Shown here: positions 15,706 through 24,867 of the stretch, piece by piece
Layout of the letters: the number at the start of each line of letters is the position of its first letter
Numbering within the stretch: the stretch's first letter is position 1
Assembly (NCBI RefSeq): GCF_000282575.1
Contig: NZ_AKJA01000036.1
Coordinates: 1-36,025 of the forward strand
DNA: 36,025 nt
DNA from: Herbaspirillum sp. YR522
Lineage (GTDB): Bacteria; Pseudomonadota; Gammaproteobacteria; Burkholderiales; Burkholderiaceae_D
Direction: 5' to 3'
Translations under genes and position numbers: made by a program
The notes under the pieces: model-generated
Told to the model about the DNA's origin: nothing
The model's input: the letters and a program-made list of their open reading frames with translations, nothing else
The model's database searches: none

Positions 15706-16692
15706 TTGGGCAACACACTTTTCGACGCAAAATCGACAACGGATGAAGTTTTGGCCGGCATTGCGCTGCGCGGCAAACGGGTATTCATCACGGGCGTCTC
15801 GGCGGGGCTAGGAGTTGAAACCGCACGCGCCCTGGCGGCGCACGGCGCCGAGGTCATCGGCACCGTGCGCGACCTCGACAAGGCGCGCGGCGCCACGCAA
15901 GTGGTGCGCGATGCGGCGCAGGCTTCCGGTGGCGGCTTCGAGATCATCCGGATGGACCTGGCCGATCTGGCATCGGTACGTGAGGTGACGGATGCAATGG
16001 GCGCGGCGGGAAAATCCTTCGACCTGGTGATTGCCAACGCCGGCATCATGGCTCCACCCTTTGGGCATACCCGGGATGGATTCGAGCTCCAGTTCGGTAC
16101 CAACGTCCTGGGGCACTTTGTATTGATCAACCGGCTGGCGCCGCTGATGGCGGCCGGCGCAAGACTGATCATGCTGTCTTCCAACGGACACCGCTTCGCC
16201 GATGTCGATCTCGACGATCCGAACTTCATGCACACACCCTATGATCCCTGGGTTGCATACGGCCGCTCCAAGACGGGCGACGCTTTGCTGGCCGTGGCCT
16301 TCGATGCGCGTCATCGTCATCGCGGCGTGCGCGCGGCAAGCGTCCATCCGGGCGTCATCCTGACCGAGCTGACGCGCAACATAGATCCTGACGTTTTTGA
16401 GACCGCCTTTACGTCAATGAATGAACAACACTTGGCAATGGGGAACGCCCCCTTCGAAGTCAAGACTCCGGCGCAAGGCGCCGCGACGACGGTGTGGGCA
16501 GGCATTGTCGCTGAAGCGGAGACCATCGGTGGACGCTACTGCGAAGACTGCGGGGTTGGAGCGCTGCTTCCTGACGATGCCATCGTCAGCGCTTTTAGTG
16601 CAGGCGTGCGCTCCTATGCGCTCGATCCCGCACGTGCCGAGCAGTTATGGATGAAGTGCGCTGAATTGACGGGCGAAAGCAACATGCCCTGA
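15706..16692 (+). CDS. SDR-family oxidoreductase with TTG start
   Basis: A 328-residue SDR of the retinol-dehydrogenase/WWOX-like group. TGVSAGLG (29-36) binds the nicotinamide cofactor, NAGIM (111-115) is the structural motif, and Ser158/159, Tyr185 and Lys189 (YGRSK) form the active site. It is about 70 residues longer than classical SDRs, with the extra length mostly at the C-terminus. The start is a TTG at 15706, supported by AGGAGA 5 bp upstream and by the absence of a better ATG. It is divergent from the AraC gene and followed by a strong terminator. The substrate is unknown. Confidence 0.88.
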   Translation: MGNTLFDAKSTTDEVLAGIALRGKRVFITGVSAGLGVETARALAAHGAEVIGTVRDLDKARGATQVVRDAAQASGGGFEIIRMDLADLASVREVTDAMGAAGKSFDLVIANAGIMAPPFGHTRDGFELQFGTNVLGHFVLINRLAPLMAAGARLIMLSSNGHRFADVDLDDPNFMHTPYDPWVAYGRSKTGDALLAVAFDARHRHRGVRAASVHPGVILTELTRNIDPDVFETAFTSMNEQHLAMGNAPFEVKTPAQGAATTVWAGIVAEAETIGGRYCEDCGVGALLPDDAIVSAFSAGVRSYALDPARAEQLWMKCAELTGESNMP

Positions 16693-17097
16693 TACTGGTA
16701 GCGGGCGGCGTCGATGCTCCCGGTCCGCGGTGCAATCCCTAATGACGAGATAGTGCCAGGTAGCGAGTGCCGGCCAACAAAGTCCATGACCCTGGCCGCT
16801 AAATTACGCGCGGTCTCGATTTCGGCTGGAAACCGACATCCAGGAAAATGCAAAGACCCGACTTGTCGGGCTTTTGCATTAGGTGCTCAGGTTTGCTGGA
16901 TAAGCCGCCTGGTCTTAACAACGCGTTACAGCCGCTTAAACACCCACGGTCCAGGCGTTCCGTTCAATGCGCTTCGACCAGGTTTGCTAGCGAAGATGTC
17001 CACGGGCGGCCATCGCCCAGAAACCTCGCTTCCACAACAAGCCCTGCATCTCCTGATTGCAGCCGATGTGGGATCCCCCGCTTGCAGCAGCCACGAC
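16693..17097. other. Intergenic gap containing a terminator
   Basis: Apart from the terminator at 16847-16880 no gene can be supported here. The bases between it and 17097 have a minus-strand open frame (ending VFKRL), but nothing recognisable. Confidence 0.5.
16847..16880 (+). terminator. Strong rho-independent terminator
   Basis: AATGCAAAGACCCGAC and GTCGGGCTTTTGCATT pair around a TT loop, giving a 14- to 15-bp stem with one mismatch. The CCCGAC/GTCGGG core followed by CTTTT is a typical intrinsic terminator. It could work in both directions, ending the SDR gene and, on the minus strand, the metallo-hydrolase gene. Confidence 0.8.
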
Positions 17098-18078
17098 TTA
17101 CTTGCCAGCGGAGTAATTGACCGGAATCCAGCGGAAACCATGCTGTTCCGCCCGCAACCGCCCTACCCCAGGGAAAGGAACGTGCGCCGCGGCGAAGAGG
17201 GTCTTATCCGCTGCGATGCGGTTGAATTCACTGACGCGCTCCTTCTCCGCCTGCAGGCTGTCGCTGTCGAAAGAAACGCGCACAGTCGGGTCTGCGAACT
17301 GAATCGCCGCCACGTGGATGATGTCGCCCACCACCATCAAGCGATTTCCCCGGCTCTCGATCATGTAGCCCACGTGCCCAGGTGTATGGCCTGCACTCTG
17401 GTACGGCGCAATGCCGGGCCTAAGTTCCTGCTCGCCATCGAATGCACGCAAGCGCCCGGCCTTGATGTAGGGAGCCATGATCGCCATGGCACGGCGGTAG
17501 GTGCCTTTCTGGTCGCCGCGATTGCCCTCGGGCGCCTTGCCCATGTTTGCCTCGCTCAGCCAGTAGTCGAGCTCGCGACGATTGACGCGGACGATCGCAT
17601 TGGCGAAATTCATTTCTCCATCAGTCGTCAGTCCGCCGATGTGGTCGACGTGCATGTGGGTAATATAGATCTCGTCCACTTGGGATGGCGTGTAGCCAGA
17701 AGCCTGCATGTTGACGGCCAGCTTGCCCAGGCGCGGGCCGAATATGCCGCCTGCGCCAGTGTCGATCAGCACCAGTTTGCTCCCGGTGTTGACCAGGAAC
17801 GCGTTATAGGAAGTCTCGAGCGGGCTCTCCAGGTAATTCTCGGCCAGCGCTCTTGCAATCTTCCGGGGCGTGGTGTTGGTGAGGAACTGGTCTACCGGCA
17901 ATTCCAGCGACCCGTCATTGAGCGCGGTGATCTCGACATCGCCCAGCATGAAGCGGTAGAACCCTGGTGCGGAGGTACGCGCCAGCGGCGCTGCGGCATG
18001 CGCCACACACTGCAGCAACAGGCACATTGCCGCAAGAGCGTAGACCAAAAACCTTGGAATTGAATGTCGATATTTCAT
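17098..18078 (-). CDS. Exported MBL-fold metallo-hydrolase
   Basis: A 326-residue metallo-beta-lactamase-fold protein with a signal peptide (LVYALAAMCLLLQCVAHA, about 11-28), so probably periplasmic. The metal ligands are all visible: THMHVDH (His141, His143, Asp145, His146), HTPGH (His231, His235), Asp252 in VVGD and His299 in AAHVPFP. The closest groups are lactonase-like and alkylsulfatase-like MBL hydrolases (as in quorum-quenching AHL lactonases), but the substrate is not determined. ATG 18078 has AACAGGACAAG upstream. It is a separate unit; no regulator is adjacent. Confidence 0.88.
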   Translation of the reverse strand: MKYRHSIPRFLVYALAAMCLLLQCVAHAAAPLARTSAPGFYRFMLGDVEITALNDGSLELPVDQFLTNTTPRKIARALAENYLESPLETSYNAFLVNTGSKLVLIDTGAGGIFGPRLGKLAVNMQASGYTPSQVDEIYITHMHVDHIGGLTTDGEMNFANAIVRVNRRELDYWLSEANMGKAPEGNRGDQKGTYRRAMAIMAPYIKAGRLRAFDGEQELRPGIAPYQSAGHTPGHVGYMIESRGNRLMVVGDIIHVAAIQFADPTVRVSFDSDSLQAEKERVSEFNRIAADKTLFAAAHVPFPGVGRLRAEQHGFRWIPVNYSAGK

Positions 18079-18161
18079 ACTTGTCCTGTTAGAGTCGTGG
18101 CCCGCCTGGTCGTCAAGGCGACGCTGCGGGATAGTTGATCATTACCATATGGCCGCAGCTC

Positions 18162-19010
18162 TTACGTCTCACCGAGCGCGGTCCGCGCTATCGCCGACCA
18201 ATCCTGTTCGCCGCATCCTGCGTCCACAAGGTCTTGCATGCGCGCATGCACGATATCGAGCATCGGTAGATTGCCGCTGACATCCCCGGCCGCTTCTCGC
18301 GCAAGGCGCAGGTCCTTCAGCCCCAGTGAAGCCTTGAAGCCGGGACGGTATTCGTTGCTGATGATGTTGGCGGAATAGGTCTGGTAGGGGCGGCTACCGA
18401 ACAGGGTCCCGAGAATCAGTTCCAGGAAGCGTTCCCGCGGCAAGCCATGCGCTTCGGTCAGTGCCACGGCTTCGGCCATCGCTTCGATGGCGAACGTGAT
18501 CATCATGTTGCACGCCAGTTTGGCGGCGTAGGCCATGTGAGGGTCCTCGCCCATGTCCCAGATGCGTTTACCGATTGCCTGCAACGCCGGGCCGACCGCG
18601 TCGATCGCGGCGGGGGCGCCGGCGACGAGGATATTGAGTTCAGCCCGCGCGGCCACGTCCGGCCGCCCCAGCACCGGCGCTGCCACAAAGGCGATATCGC
18701 GGGCCCGATGGTAATTCGCCAACTCGTGCGAAAACGCAACCGAGATGGTGGATGCCACCACATGCACCAGCCCCGGCCTTGCCTGCGCCAGCAGATCATC
18801 CGCCATGAGCACGCTGCGCACCGCCGCGTCCTCGGACAACATGGTCAAGGCCATGTCACCCTGCAAGGCCTGCAACGGCGTATCCACCATGCGCACGCTT
18901 TCGACTTCCCCGCCCGAGCGGTTCCATGCGACCACCTTGTGCCCTGCCGTGGCCAGGTTACGTGCGATTTCCCGACCCATCGCACCAAGGCCGATTATTC
19001 CTACATCCAA
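18162..19010 (-). CDS. NAD(P)-binding 6PGDH/3-hydroxyisobutyrate dehydrogenase-like enzyme
   Basis: A 282-residue beta-hydroxyacid dehydrogenase-type protein. GIIGLGAMG (4-12) is the cofactor-binding motif. The N-terminal Rossmann domain (1-160) is followed by the all-helical C-terminal domain, with the catalytic lysine Lys164 and Asn168 in AAKLACN. Instead of the usual D-x-P-V-S-G-G it has APVLGRPDVAARAELNILVAG, a variation seen in the imine-reductase-like branch, so it may reduce an imine or a beta-hydroxy acid. It is divergent from a LysR gene that probably controls it. Confidence 0.82.
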   Translation of the reverse strand: MDVGIIGLGAMGREIARNLATAGHKVVAWNRSGGEVESVRMVDTPLQALQGDMALTMLSEDAAVRSVLMADDLLAQARPGLVHVVASTISVAFSHELANYHRARDIAFVAAPVLGRPDVAARAELNILVAGAPAAIDAVGPALQAIGKRIWDMGEDPHMAYAAKLACNMMITFAIEAMAEAVALTEAHGLPRERFLELILGTLFGSRPYQTYSANIISNEYRPGFKASLGLKDLRLAREAAGDVSGNLPMLDIVHARMQDLVDAGCGEQDWSAIARTALGET

Positions 19011-19115
19011 TTGAGTTACTCCTTCGACTCGCTGGCTTGCGACGCTCGGCCTCGCCGGGATGGCGAATGCCGCCTTGCGGCATGCGATGGAGCGTAGTGT
19101 CGCAAAGTTCGATAT

Positions 19116-19141
19116 TGTTCATCAACTCAATATAATGAACA
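19116..19141. promoter_or_regulatory. Possible LysR operator
   Basis: TGTTCAT (19116-19122) and ATGAACA (19135-19141) are exact reverse complements separated by 12 bp, upstream of the LysR gene and of the divergent dehydrogenase. LysR proteins typically bind such dyads near the start of the divergent gene. Confidence 0.45.
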
Positions 19142-19169
19142 TCATCCGTTCAATTTTGTTAGGGTCGTT

Positions 19170-20045
19170 ATGGAGTGGAGTGACGTCAGGATCTTTTTGG
19201 CTGTTGCGCGCACAGGCACACTGGGCGCCGCCGCCCGTACGCTGCACTTGAGCCACCCGACCGTGGGCAGGCGATTGCGTGCCCTGGAGGAAGCCACGGG
19301 GCAGGTGCTGTTCCAGCGCACGGCCGACGGTTTCATATTGACAGAGGAGGGCATGGGCGTACTGCCGCTCGCCGAGCAGATTGAAGAGGGAGCGCTGGCG
19401 ATGGAGCGCCGGCTGGCCGGAAAACAGCAGGCGCTTGACGGCACATTGCGGATAACTTCTGCCGATTGGTTCGGCGCCTATGTATTGCCGCCAGTGCTGG
19501 CAGCCTATGCGACCAGCTATCCGCAGGTCGAGATCGAGGTGCTAACTGGAACGCGCCTGTTCAACCTCGCGCAACGGGAAGCGGACGTGGCGTTTCGCAT
19601 CGTGCCTTTCCAGGAGCAGGATATCGTCCAGCGGCGCCTGCTGAGGATGCGTTATGGCGTCTACGTCGCCGCGGCAGGCCCCACCCCGGTCGCTGGCGAC
19701 GGCAGCCGATGGCGCCTCATCACGCCGGATACCTTGAGCGGTAGTTTTCCCGACACCGCGTGGCTCAGGGAGATGTTTCCCAATGCCGGCGTCGCATTGC
19801 AATCGAACAACCGGAACGTCAAGGCGCAGATGTGCTCGATGGGGATGGGCATCGCCGTGCTGCCGCGCCCGCTGGGCGACCAGACTCCGGGCATCCGCCG
19901 ACTTCAATTGCCTGCAGAGCCACCTCATCGCGAAATCTGGATGGGCTACCATCGCGACGTGAGGCGGCTTAACCGCCTGCGCGCCTTCGTCGATTTGACG
20001 ATCGCGCACCTGGCCAACTCGCCGTTTGATGCTTCTGATGGATGA
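19170..20045 (+). CDS. LysR-family transcriptional regulator
   Basis: A 291-residue LysR regulator. The winged helix (WSDVRIFLAVARTGTLGAAARTLHLSHPTVGRRLRALEE) occupies residues 3-60 and the ligand-binding domain about 90-285. It belongs to the branch with the HPTVGRRLRALE recognition segment, common for regulators of small metabolic genes. ATG 19170 has TAGGG 4-8 bp upstream. It is divergent from the dehydrogenase at 18162. Its downstream side, up to 20270, contains no gene I can support. Confidence 0.88.
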   Translation: MEWSDVRIFLAVARTGTLGAAARTLHLSHPTVGRRLRALEEATGQVLFQRTADGFILTEEGMGVLPLAEQIEEGALAMERRLAGKQQALDGTLRITSADWFGAYVLPPVLAAYATSYPQVEIEVLTGTRLFNLAQREADVAFRIVPFQEQDIVQRRLLRMRYGVYVAAAGPTPVAGDGSRWRLITPDTLSGSFPDTAWLREMFPNAGVALQSNNRNVKAQMCSMGMGIAVLPRPLGDQTPGIRRLQLPAEPPHREIWMGYHRDVRRLNRLRAFVDLTIAHLANSPFDASDG

Positions 20046-20270
20046 CCGTGAATTCGGGAAGCAACGCGAAGACACACTGATCATATGAAGATGTTCATAG
20101 CGCCGCCAGTGGCAAACATCCACGAAATGGAAGCGCCGCACGTGCAGGCTCTTACCGGCAGCCAGATCCGCTCGCGCGCTGCCCTCAGCGAGAGCAGACA
20201 GCGCCACAATGCCGGAAAGATCTCGGCCAGCAGCTGTCGTCTGATCAGTCAGGAACCGTCATCGATATCG

Positions 20271-21287
20271 CTAGGCAAACACCGATAGCCCTGCTGCGTT
20301 CGAAATCAGCTCCAACGCCTTCATCGCCCGAACCGAATTGCCGCTCGCGCCAAGGCGCGGCGACCACGCGCAGATGGTGCCGCGTCCCGGCAGCACGGCC
20401 AACACGCCGCCGCCCACGCCGCTCTTGGTCGGCAGGCCGATGGCGAAGGCCGTCATGCCGGAGTTCTCGTAGGTGCCGGTGGTCAGCATCAGGGCGCAGA
20501 CGCGCTGCGCTTGTTGTGCCGACAGCAGCTGTCGTCCCCCTTGCGGGTCGCGCCCGCCATTGGCCAGGAACAGCCCGGCGCGGGCCAGCTCCACGCAGGA
20601 AGCCTCGATGGCGCAGCTGGCACAATAGGCGCGCACCACCTCCCCGACCTCATTGGAAAAGTTGCCGTGGCTTTGCATCAGGTGCGCCGTGGCGTGGTGT
20701 CGCGAGGCGCAGCGCAGTTCGCTGTCGAACACATCGGAGTCGTAGTTGATGTCGGGGTTGCCGGCCAGCTCGCGCATGACCGCCACCATGGCCGACTCCA
20801 GATGGGTATGCCGACTCAACAATGCATCGGTCACCGCCAGCGCCCCGGGATTGAGAAAGGGATTGCGCGGTATGCCGCGCTCCAGTTCCAGTTCGATCAG
20901 GGAATTGAATGGATTGGTGCTCGGGCTCTGCCCGACCCGCGTCCACAGCGATTCGCCATAGGCGTGATAGGCCAGCGTCAACAAGAAGACTTTACTGATG
21001 CTCTGGATGGAAAAACGCGTCTGGCTGTCTTGCGCCGAATGGATGCTGCCGTCGAGCGTGGCGACGGCAATGCCGAACTGGTCCGGCGCCACGTCGGCCA
21101 AGGCGGGGATGTAGTCGGCCACCTCGCCTTCGTGGCGACAGGACGCAGACAGGGCCACGGCACGTTCCAGTATCTGCGTCCAGGGCAGCGCCGCGAAATC
21201 GGCGGCGCGTGCCGGCCTGGCCTGCCGCGCAATATCGCCCATCATGGCTGCTTGCAAGACGATGGGGTCGAGACCTGGCGACTTCAC
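20271..21287 (-). CDS. glsA: Glutaminase
   Basis: A 338-residue serine-dependent glutaminase (beta-lactamase-like fold), slightly longer than the usual 300-310. It hydrolyses glutamine to glutamate and ammonia. Family motifs are GEVADYIPALA (54-64), FSIQSISKV (92-100) with the catalytic S-x-x-K pair Ser96/Lys99, NPFLNPGALAV, and the C-terminal TKSGVGGGVLAVLPGRG segment. The GTG start at 21287 overlaps the stop of the upstream amidohydrolase (GTGA), indicating translational coupling; ATG 21245 or 21242 are alternatives that would give a standard length. It is the last gene of the MHS-M20-glutaminase operon. Confidence 0.92.
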   Translation of the reverse strand: MKSPGLDPIVLQAAMMGDIARQARPARAADFAALPWTQILERAVALSASCRHEGEVADYIPALADVAPDQFGIAVATLDGSIHSAQDSQTRFSIQSISKVFLLTLAYHAYGESLWTRVGQSPSTNPFNSLIELELERGIPRNPFLNPGALAVTDALLSRHTHLESAMVAVMRELAGNPDINYDSDVFDSELRCASRHHATAHLMQSHGNFSNEVGEVVRAYCASCAIEASCVELARAGLFLANGGRDPQGGRQLLSAQQAQRVCALMLTTGTYENSGMTAFAIGLPTKSGVGGGVLAVLPGRGTICAWSPRLGASGNSVRAMKALELISNAAGLSVFA

Positions 21288-22492
21288 ACGGCCACGCCCA
21301 GATAGCGCTGCACCAACGCGATCCAGTACGCCACACCGACGTCGATGATGTCGTCGTTGAAGTCATAGAAGGGACTGTGCAGTTCACGCGACGTGGCCTG
21401 CTGCTGCTGCGCTTGTCCCGCGGCGATCAGGCCGTTGCCGAGGAAGGCGTAGCACCCTGGCTTGTGCTGCAGGTAGAAGGCGAAGTCCTCGGAGGCGAAG
21501 GCCGGTTCGGTGTCGCCGTCGACCCGCTGCGCACCGGCGGCCACCGTCATGGCCTGCATGGCCTGCCGGGTTTGCTCGGGATGGTTGACCAGCGCTGGAT
21601 ACAGGCGCTCGAAGTCGAACGATACGCGCAAGTCGAACATGCTGCCGATCGCCTCGGCGATAGCGCCCATGCGGCGCTCGATCAGGTCGAGCGTCTCGGC
21701 ATCGAAAGCGCGCACGGTGCCCGACAGGGTGGCCTGCCCGGGAATGACATTGTCGGCCGTGCCGGTGTGTATCTGGGTCACCGAGATCACTGCCCGGCGA
21801 TTGGGATCGATGTTGCGCGTCAGGATGCTCTGCCAGGCCAGCGTGAGCTGCGCCGCCGCCACCACCGGGTCGATGCCGCGATGCGGCTGGGCGGCGTGCG
21901 CGCCGCGCCCCAGCAGGGTCGCGCTGAACGTGTTGCTCGAGGCCATCAACGACCCGGAGCGCACGCCGAAACTGCCCGCCTGCAGCCCTGGCCAGTTGTG
22001 TACGCCGAAGATGGCGTCACACGGAAAGCGCTCGAAGAGTCCATCCTCGATCATCGAGCGCGCGCCGGCGCCGCCCTCTTCGGCCGGCTGGAACACCAGG
22101 TGCACGGTGCCGTCGAAGTCGACCTCGCGGCTCAGGCGCGCCGCCGCGCCGAGCAGCATCGCGGTGTGCCCGTCATGGCCGCAGGCATGCATCTTCCCGG
22201 CATGGGTGGATGCGTGGGCGAAGGTGTTTTCTTCCTTCATCGGCAACGCATCCATATCTGCCCGCAAGGCGATGGCGCGTCCCGAGCCGCCTTTGCGCAA
22301 CGTGCCCACCACACCATAGCCCCCGACGTTTTCCACCACATCGAGACCATGCTCGCGCAGCAGCCCTGCCACATAGGCGGCAGTGGTCTTTTCCTCGAAG
22401 CGCAACTCGGGATGAGCATGCAGGTGGCGCCGGATGGACACCAGGTCCATTTGATCGGCAGCCTGCGACTGCCCGTGAGTGACTCTATCCAT
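21284..22492 (-). CDS. M20-family amidohydrolase
   Basis: A 402-residue metallo-amidohydrolase of the M20D branch (hippurate hydrolase, IAA-amino acid hydrolase, N-acyl-amino acid aminoacylase). Metal-binding segments are HACGHDGHTAML, QPAEEGGAGA, VHNWPG and ASEDFAFYL. It cleaves an amide bond releasing a free amino acid from an acyl or aryl group in the cytoplasm. ATG 22492 is favoured over a TTG at 22516 because GAAAGGG lies 6 bp before it. It lies 49 bp after the MHS transporter and overlaps the glutaminase by four bases. That placement suggests the freed amino acid is glutamine; this is inference. Confidence 0.88.
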   Translation of the reverse strand: MDRVTHGQSQAADQMDLVSIRRHLHAHPELRFEEKTTAAYVAGLLREHGLDVVENVGGYGVVGTLRKGGSGRAIALRADMDALPMKEENTFAHASTHAGKMHACGHDGHTAMLLGAAARLSREVDFDGTVHLVFQPAEEGGAGARSMIEDGLFERFPCDAIFGVHNWPGLQAGSFGVRSGSLMASSNTFSATLLGRGAHAAQPHRGIDPVVAAAQLTLAWQSILTRNIDPNRRAVISVTQIHTGTADNVIPGQATLSGTVRAFDAETLDLIERRMGAIAEAIGSMFDLRVSFDFERLYPALVNHPEQTRQAMQAMTVAAGAQRVDGDTEPAFASEDFAFYLQHKPGCYAFLGNGLIAAGQAQQQQATSRELHSPFYDFNDDIIDVGVAYWIALVQRYLGVAV

Positions 22493-22541
22493 GTAAGCCC
22501 TTTCAGGTTGGTTCAATGACGGCGGCGCGAACAGGCCCGCC

Positions 22542-23828
22542 TCAGGCTGCCGCGATCTTGCGCTGCATGCGCACCAGCGTTGCGATCAGGGCCAGGCTCA
22601 GCAGGGCTGCCGCGGTCAGGTACAGTCCGATGATGAGCTTGTCGCCGCTGATCTGGATCAGCGTGGTGACGATCATCGGCGTGAGTCCACCGAAGATCAT
22701 CACGCCCAGGGCGTAGGACGTGCCGATGCCGGTGGCGCGATAGCGCGTCGGGAAGATGTTGGACATGACCAGCGGCGCACACGCGGCATACAAGCCCAGG
22801 GTGATCGAGATGGCAATCTGCACCATCAGCAGCACCGGCAAGGTCGGTGTGGCGGCCAGCATCTTGAACAGGGGATAGGCCAGCACACCCGCCAGGCCGG
22901 CGCCCCAGGCCATCGGCTTGTAGGGGCCGATGCGGTCGGCCAGCATGCCCACGAACGGGCAGATCAGCAGCAGGGTCAGGCCGGAGGCGATCTGGCCCAC
23001 GTAGGTCGAGGCCACCGGCATGCCCAATTCACGCACGGCATAGGTGGTGAAGTAGTTAGAGACCTGTGTGGCGACGGTCCAGAAGATCATGATGGCGATG
23101 CCGATCAGAATGCGGCCGAAGTTTTCCTTGATGCCGGTGAGAAAGGAATCTGCCGGCCCTTGCCGCACGCTATGCTCGAACTCCGGCGTCTCCGGCAGTG
23201 CGCGGCGGATGTACCAGCCCACCGGACCGATCACCAGGCCCACCACGAAGGCCAGGCGCCAATAGCCCTGGAGCATCTGTTGCTGGCCATACACCACCGC
23301 AATGGCGAAGCCGACGATGCCACCCAGCAGCACTCCCCCGCCCTGGGCCATCTGCTGGAAAGAGCTGAATAACGCGCGATTGCGCCCCGAGGCGTTCTCC
23401 ACCAGCATGGCCACGTTGCTGCCGATCTCGCCGCCGGCCGAGAAACCCTGCAGCAACCGCCCCAGCACCAGGATCACGGTAGCGGCGATGCCAATCGAAT
23501 CGTACGAGGGGCATACCGCCGGCACGATGGTGCCCAGCGCCATCAACAGCAGCGTAAAGCTCAATGCCTTCTTGCGGCCCACCTTGTCCGCATACTGGCC
23601 CAGCACCAGTGCCCCGATGGGGCGAACCACGAAGCCGGCAGCGAAGGTCATGAAGGTAAACATCAGTGCCGCGTACTCGTCGCCGCTGGGAAAGAAGGTC
23701 TTGGAAATGGCTACCGCAAAGATGCCGAAGATGATGAAATCGTAGATCTCGAGGACGTTGCCGATGGTCGCCGCGATCACCGCACGACGTTGTGTCTTCG
23801 CGTCCAACCCGTCGGGTTGTTTAGTCAT
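22542..23828 (-). CDS. MHS-family proton symporter
   Basis: A 428-residue transporter with 12 predicted membrane helices. It belongs to the metabolite:H+ symporter branch of MFS (ShiA, ProP, KgtP, CitA type). Signatures are ATIGNVLEIYDFIIFG in helix 1, GQYADKVGRKKALS in loop 2-3, GRLLQGFSAGGEIGS in helix 4 and FPTRYRATGIG near the C-terminus. It would import an organic anion or betaine-like solute. It is the first gene of an operon with the amidohydrolase and glutaminase and is divergent from a LysR gene. The substrate is likely the compound the amidohydrolase acts on. Confidence 0.9.
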   Translation of the reverse strand: MTKQPDGLDAKTQRRAVIAATIGNVLEIYDFIIFGIFAVAISKTFFPSGDEYAALMFTFMTFAAGFVVRPIGALVLGQYADKVGRKKALSFTLLLMALGTIVPAVCPSYDSIGIAATVILVLGRLLQGFSAGGEIGSNVAMLVENASGRNRALFSSFQQMAQGGGVLLGGIVGFAIAVVYGQQQMLQGYWRLAFVVGLVIGPVGWYIRRALPETPEFEHSVRQGPADSFLTGIKENFGRILIGIAIMIFWTVATQVSNYFTTYAVRELGMPVASTYVGQIASGLTLLLICPFVGMLADRIGPYKPMAWGAGLAGVLAYPLFKMLAATPTLPVLLMVQIAISITLGLYAACAPLVMSNIFPTRYRATGIGTSYALGVMIFGGLTPMIVTTLIQISGDKLIIGLYLTAAALLSLALIATLVRMQRKIAAA

Positions 23829-23937
23829 AATTGTCTCCGTTGTTATGTTTGGCGGTTGCAGTGTAGGTCTTATGTTCTATACTGAAAACTTCCTTTTACA
23901 TATAAAAAATATACCCATCCGGTATAGACAATTCATT

Positions 23938-24867
23938 ATGGAATTGCGCCATCTTCGGTATTTCCTCGGTGTGGTCGACCACGGCAGCGTGGCCGAGGCT
24001 GCGCGGCGCCTGCACATCGCACAGCCGGCACTGAGCAGGCAGATCAAGGATCTGGAAGAAGAACTGAATGTCGTGCTATTCGAGCGCAGCGTGCGAGGCA
24101 CCACCCTCACCGCCGCGGGTCAGCAGCTGGCCGTCGATGCACGCCGCATCCTGGCCGACATGCTCGGTACGCGACAACGCGTGGCGCGCGTGGCCGAAGG
24201 CCTGGAAGGCAACCTGCGCATGGGTATCACGCCCAACTTCGGCTGGCATCCCAGGATATTGGGTTCGTTACGCAGCTTCCACCAGGCCGAACCGCAGATT
24301 GCGATGTCGCTGGAACCGGGGCTCTCGACCCGGCAACTGGAGCGAATCCGGGAAGGCGAACTGGACGCCGGCTTCCTGGCCTGGCGCTATCCGCCCAACG
24401 ATCAATTCCTGGCACGCGAATTCGGCGAGATCCAGGTCTTCGAATGCCGGCTCAAGCTGGCGCTGCCGCGCGACAGCCGACTTGCATGTGAAGTCCCCGT
24501 GCACCTGTCGGCGCTGCGCGACGAGCCGGCGATCTGGTTCCCGGCAGAGGTCGCGCCGGGCTACGACCAGTTCTTGGACTACCAATGCCAGACCGCCAAC
24601 CTGGTGCCGCGCAAGGCCCAGCTGGCCAGCGACGTACTAAGTATCCTGGGCCTGGTCGCCGCCGGCATCGGCTATGCCATCGTCTCCGACGTGAGCGCCT
24701 ATACCTGTCCCGAAGGCGTGGTGCTGGTCGACCACCCCGAACTCACGCTACGCCATCCCGTGTCCTTCGTCTATCGCGCCGACAACGGCAACCCGACACT
24801 GAAGCGCTACATCGCCCACCTGGAAGGAACGCAGCCTGCCGCGCACGGCGCCGAAGTCACCGGCTAG
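23938..24867 (+). CDS. LysR-family regulator of the uptake/hydrolase operon
   Basis: A 309-residue LysR regulator. The winged helix spans 1-60 ([43 protein letters not shown]) and the effector domain about 90-295. The first methionine is at 23938; a longer upstream reading would run through the promoter. It is divergent from the MHS gene, and a CTATAC (23877-23882)/GTATAG (23922-23927) dyad lies between them as a candidate binding region. Its stop shares the CTAG tetranucleotide with the stop of the convergent chemoreceptor gene. It probably activates the transporter operon in response to an intermediate. Confidence 0.9.
   Translation: MELRHLRYFLGVVDHGSVAEAARRLHIAQPALSRQIKDLEEELNVVLFERSVRGTTLTAAGQQLAVDARRILADMLGTRQRVARVAEGLEGNLRMGITPNFGWHPRILGSLRSFHQAEPQIAMSLEPGLSTRQLERIREGELDAGFLAWRYPPNDQFLAREFGEIQVFECRLKLALPRDSRLACEVPVHLSALRDEPAIWFPAEVAPGYDQFLDYQCQTANLVPRKAQLASDVLSILGLVAAGIGYAIVSDVSAYTCPEGVVLVDHPELTLRHPVSFVYRADNGNPTLKRYIAHLEGTQPAAHGAEVTG

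Noticed and set aside
16714..18063. 449-codon + strand frame opposite the metallo-hydrolase
   Set aside because: The minus strand carries all metal-binding motifs of an MBL-fold enzyme; the plus frame has none.
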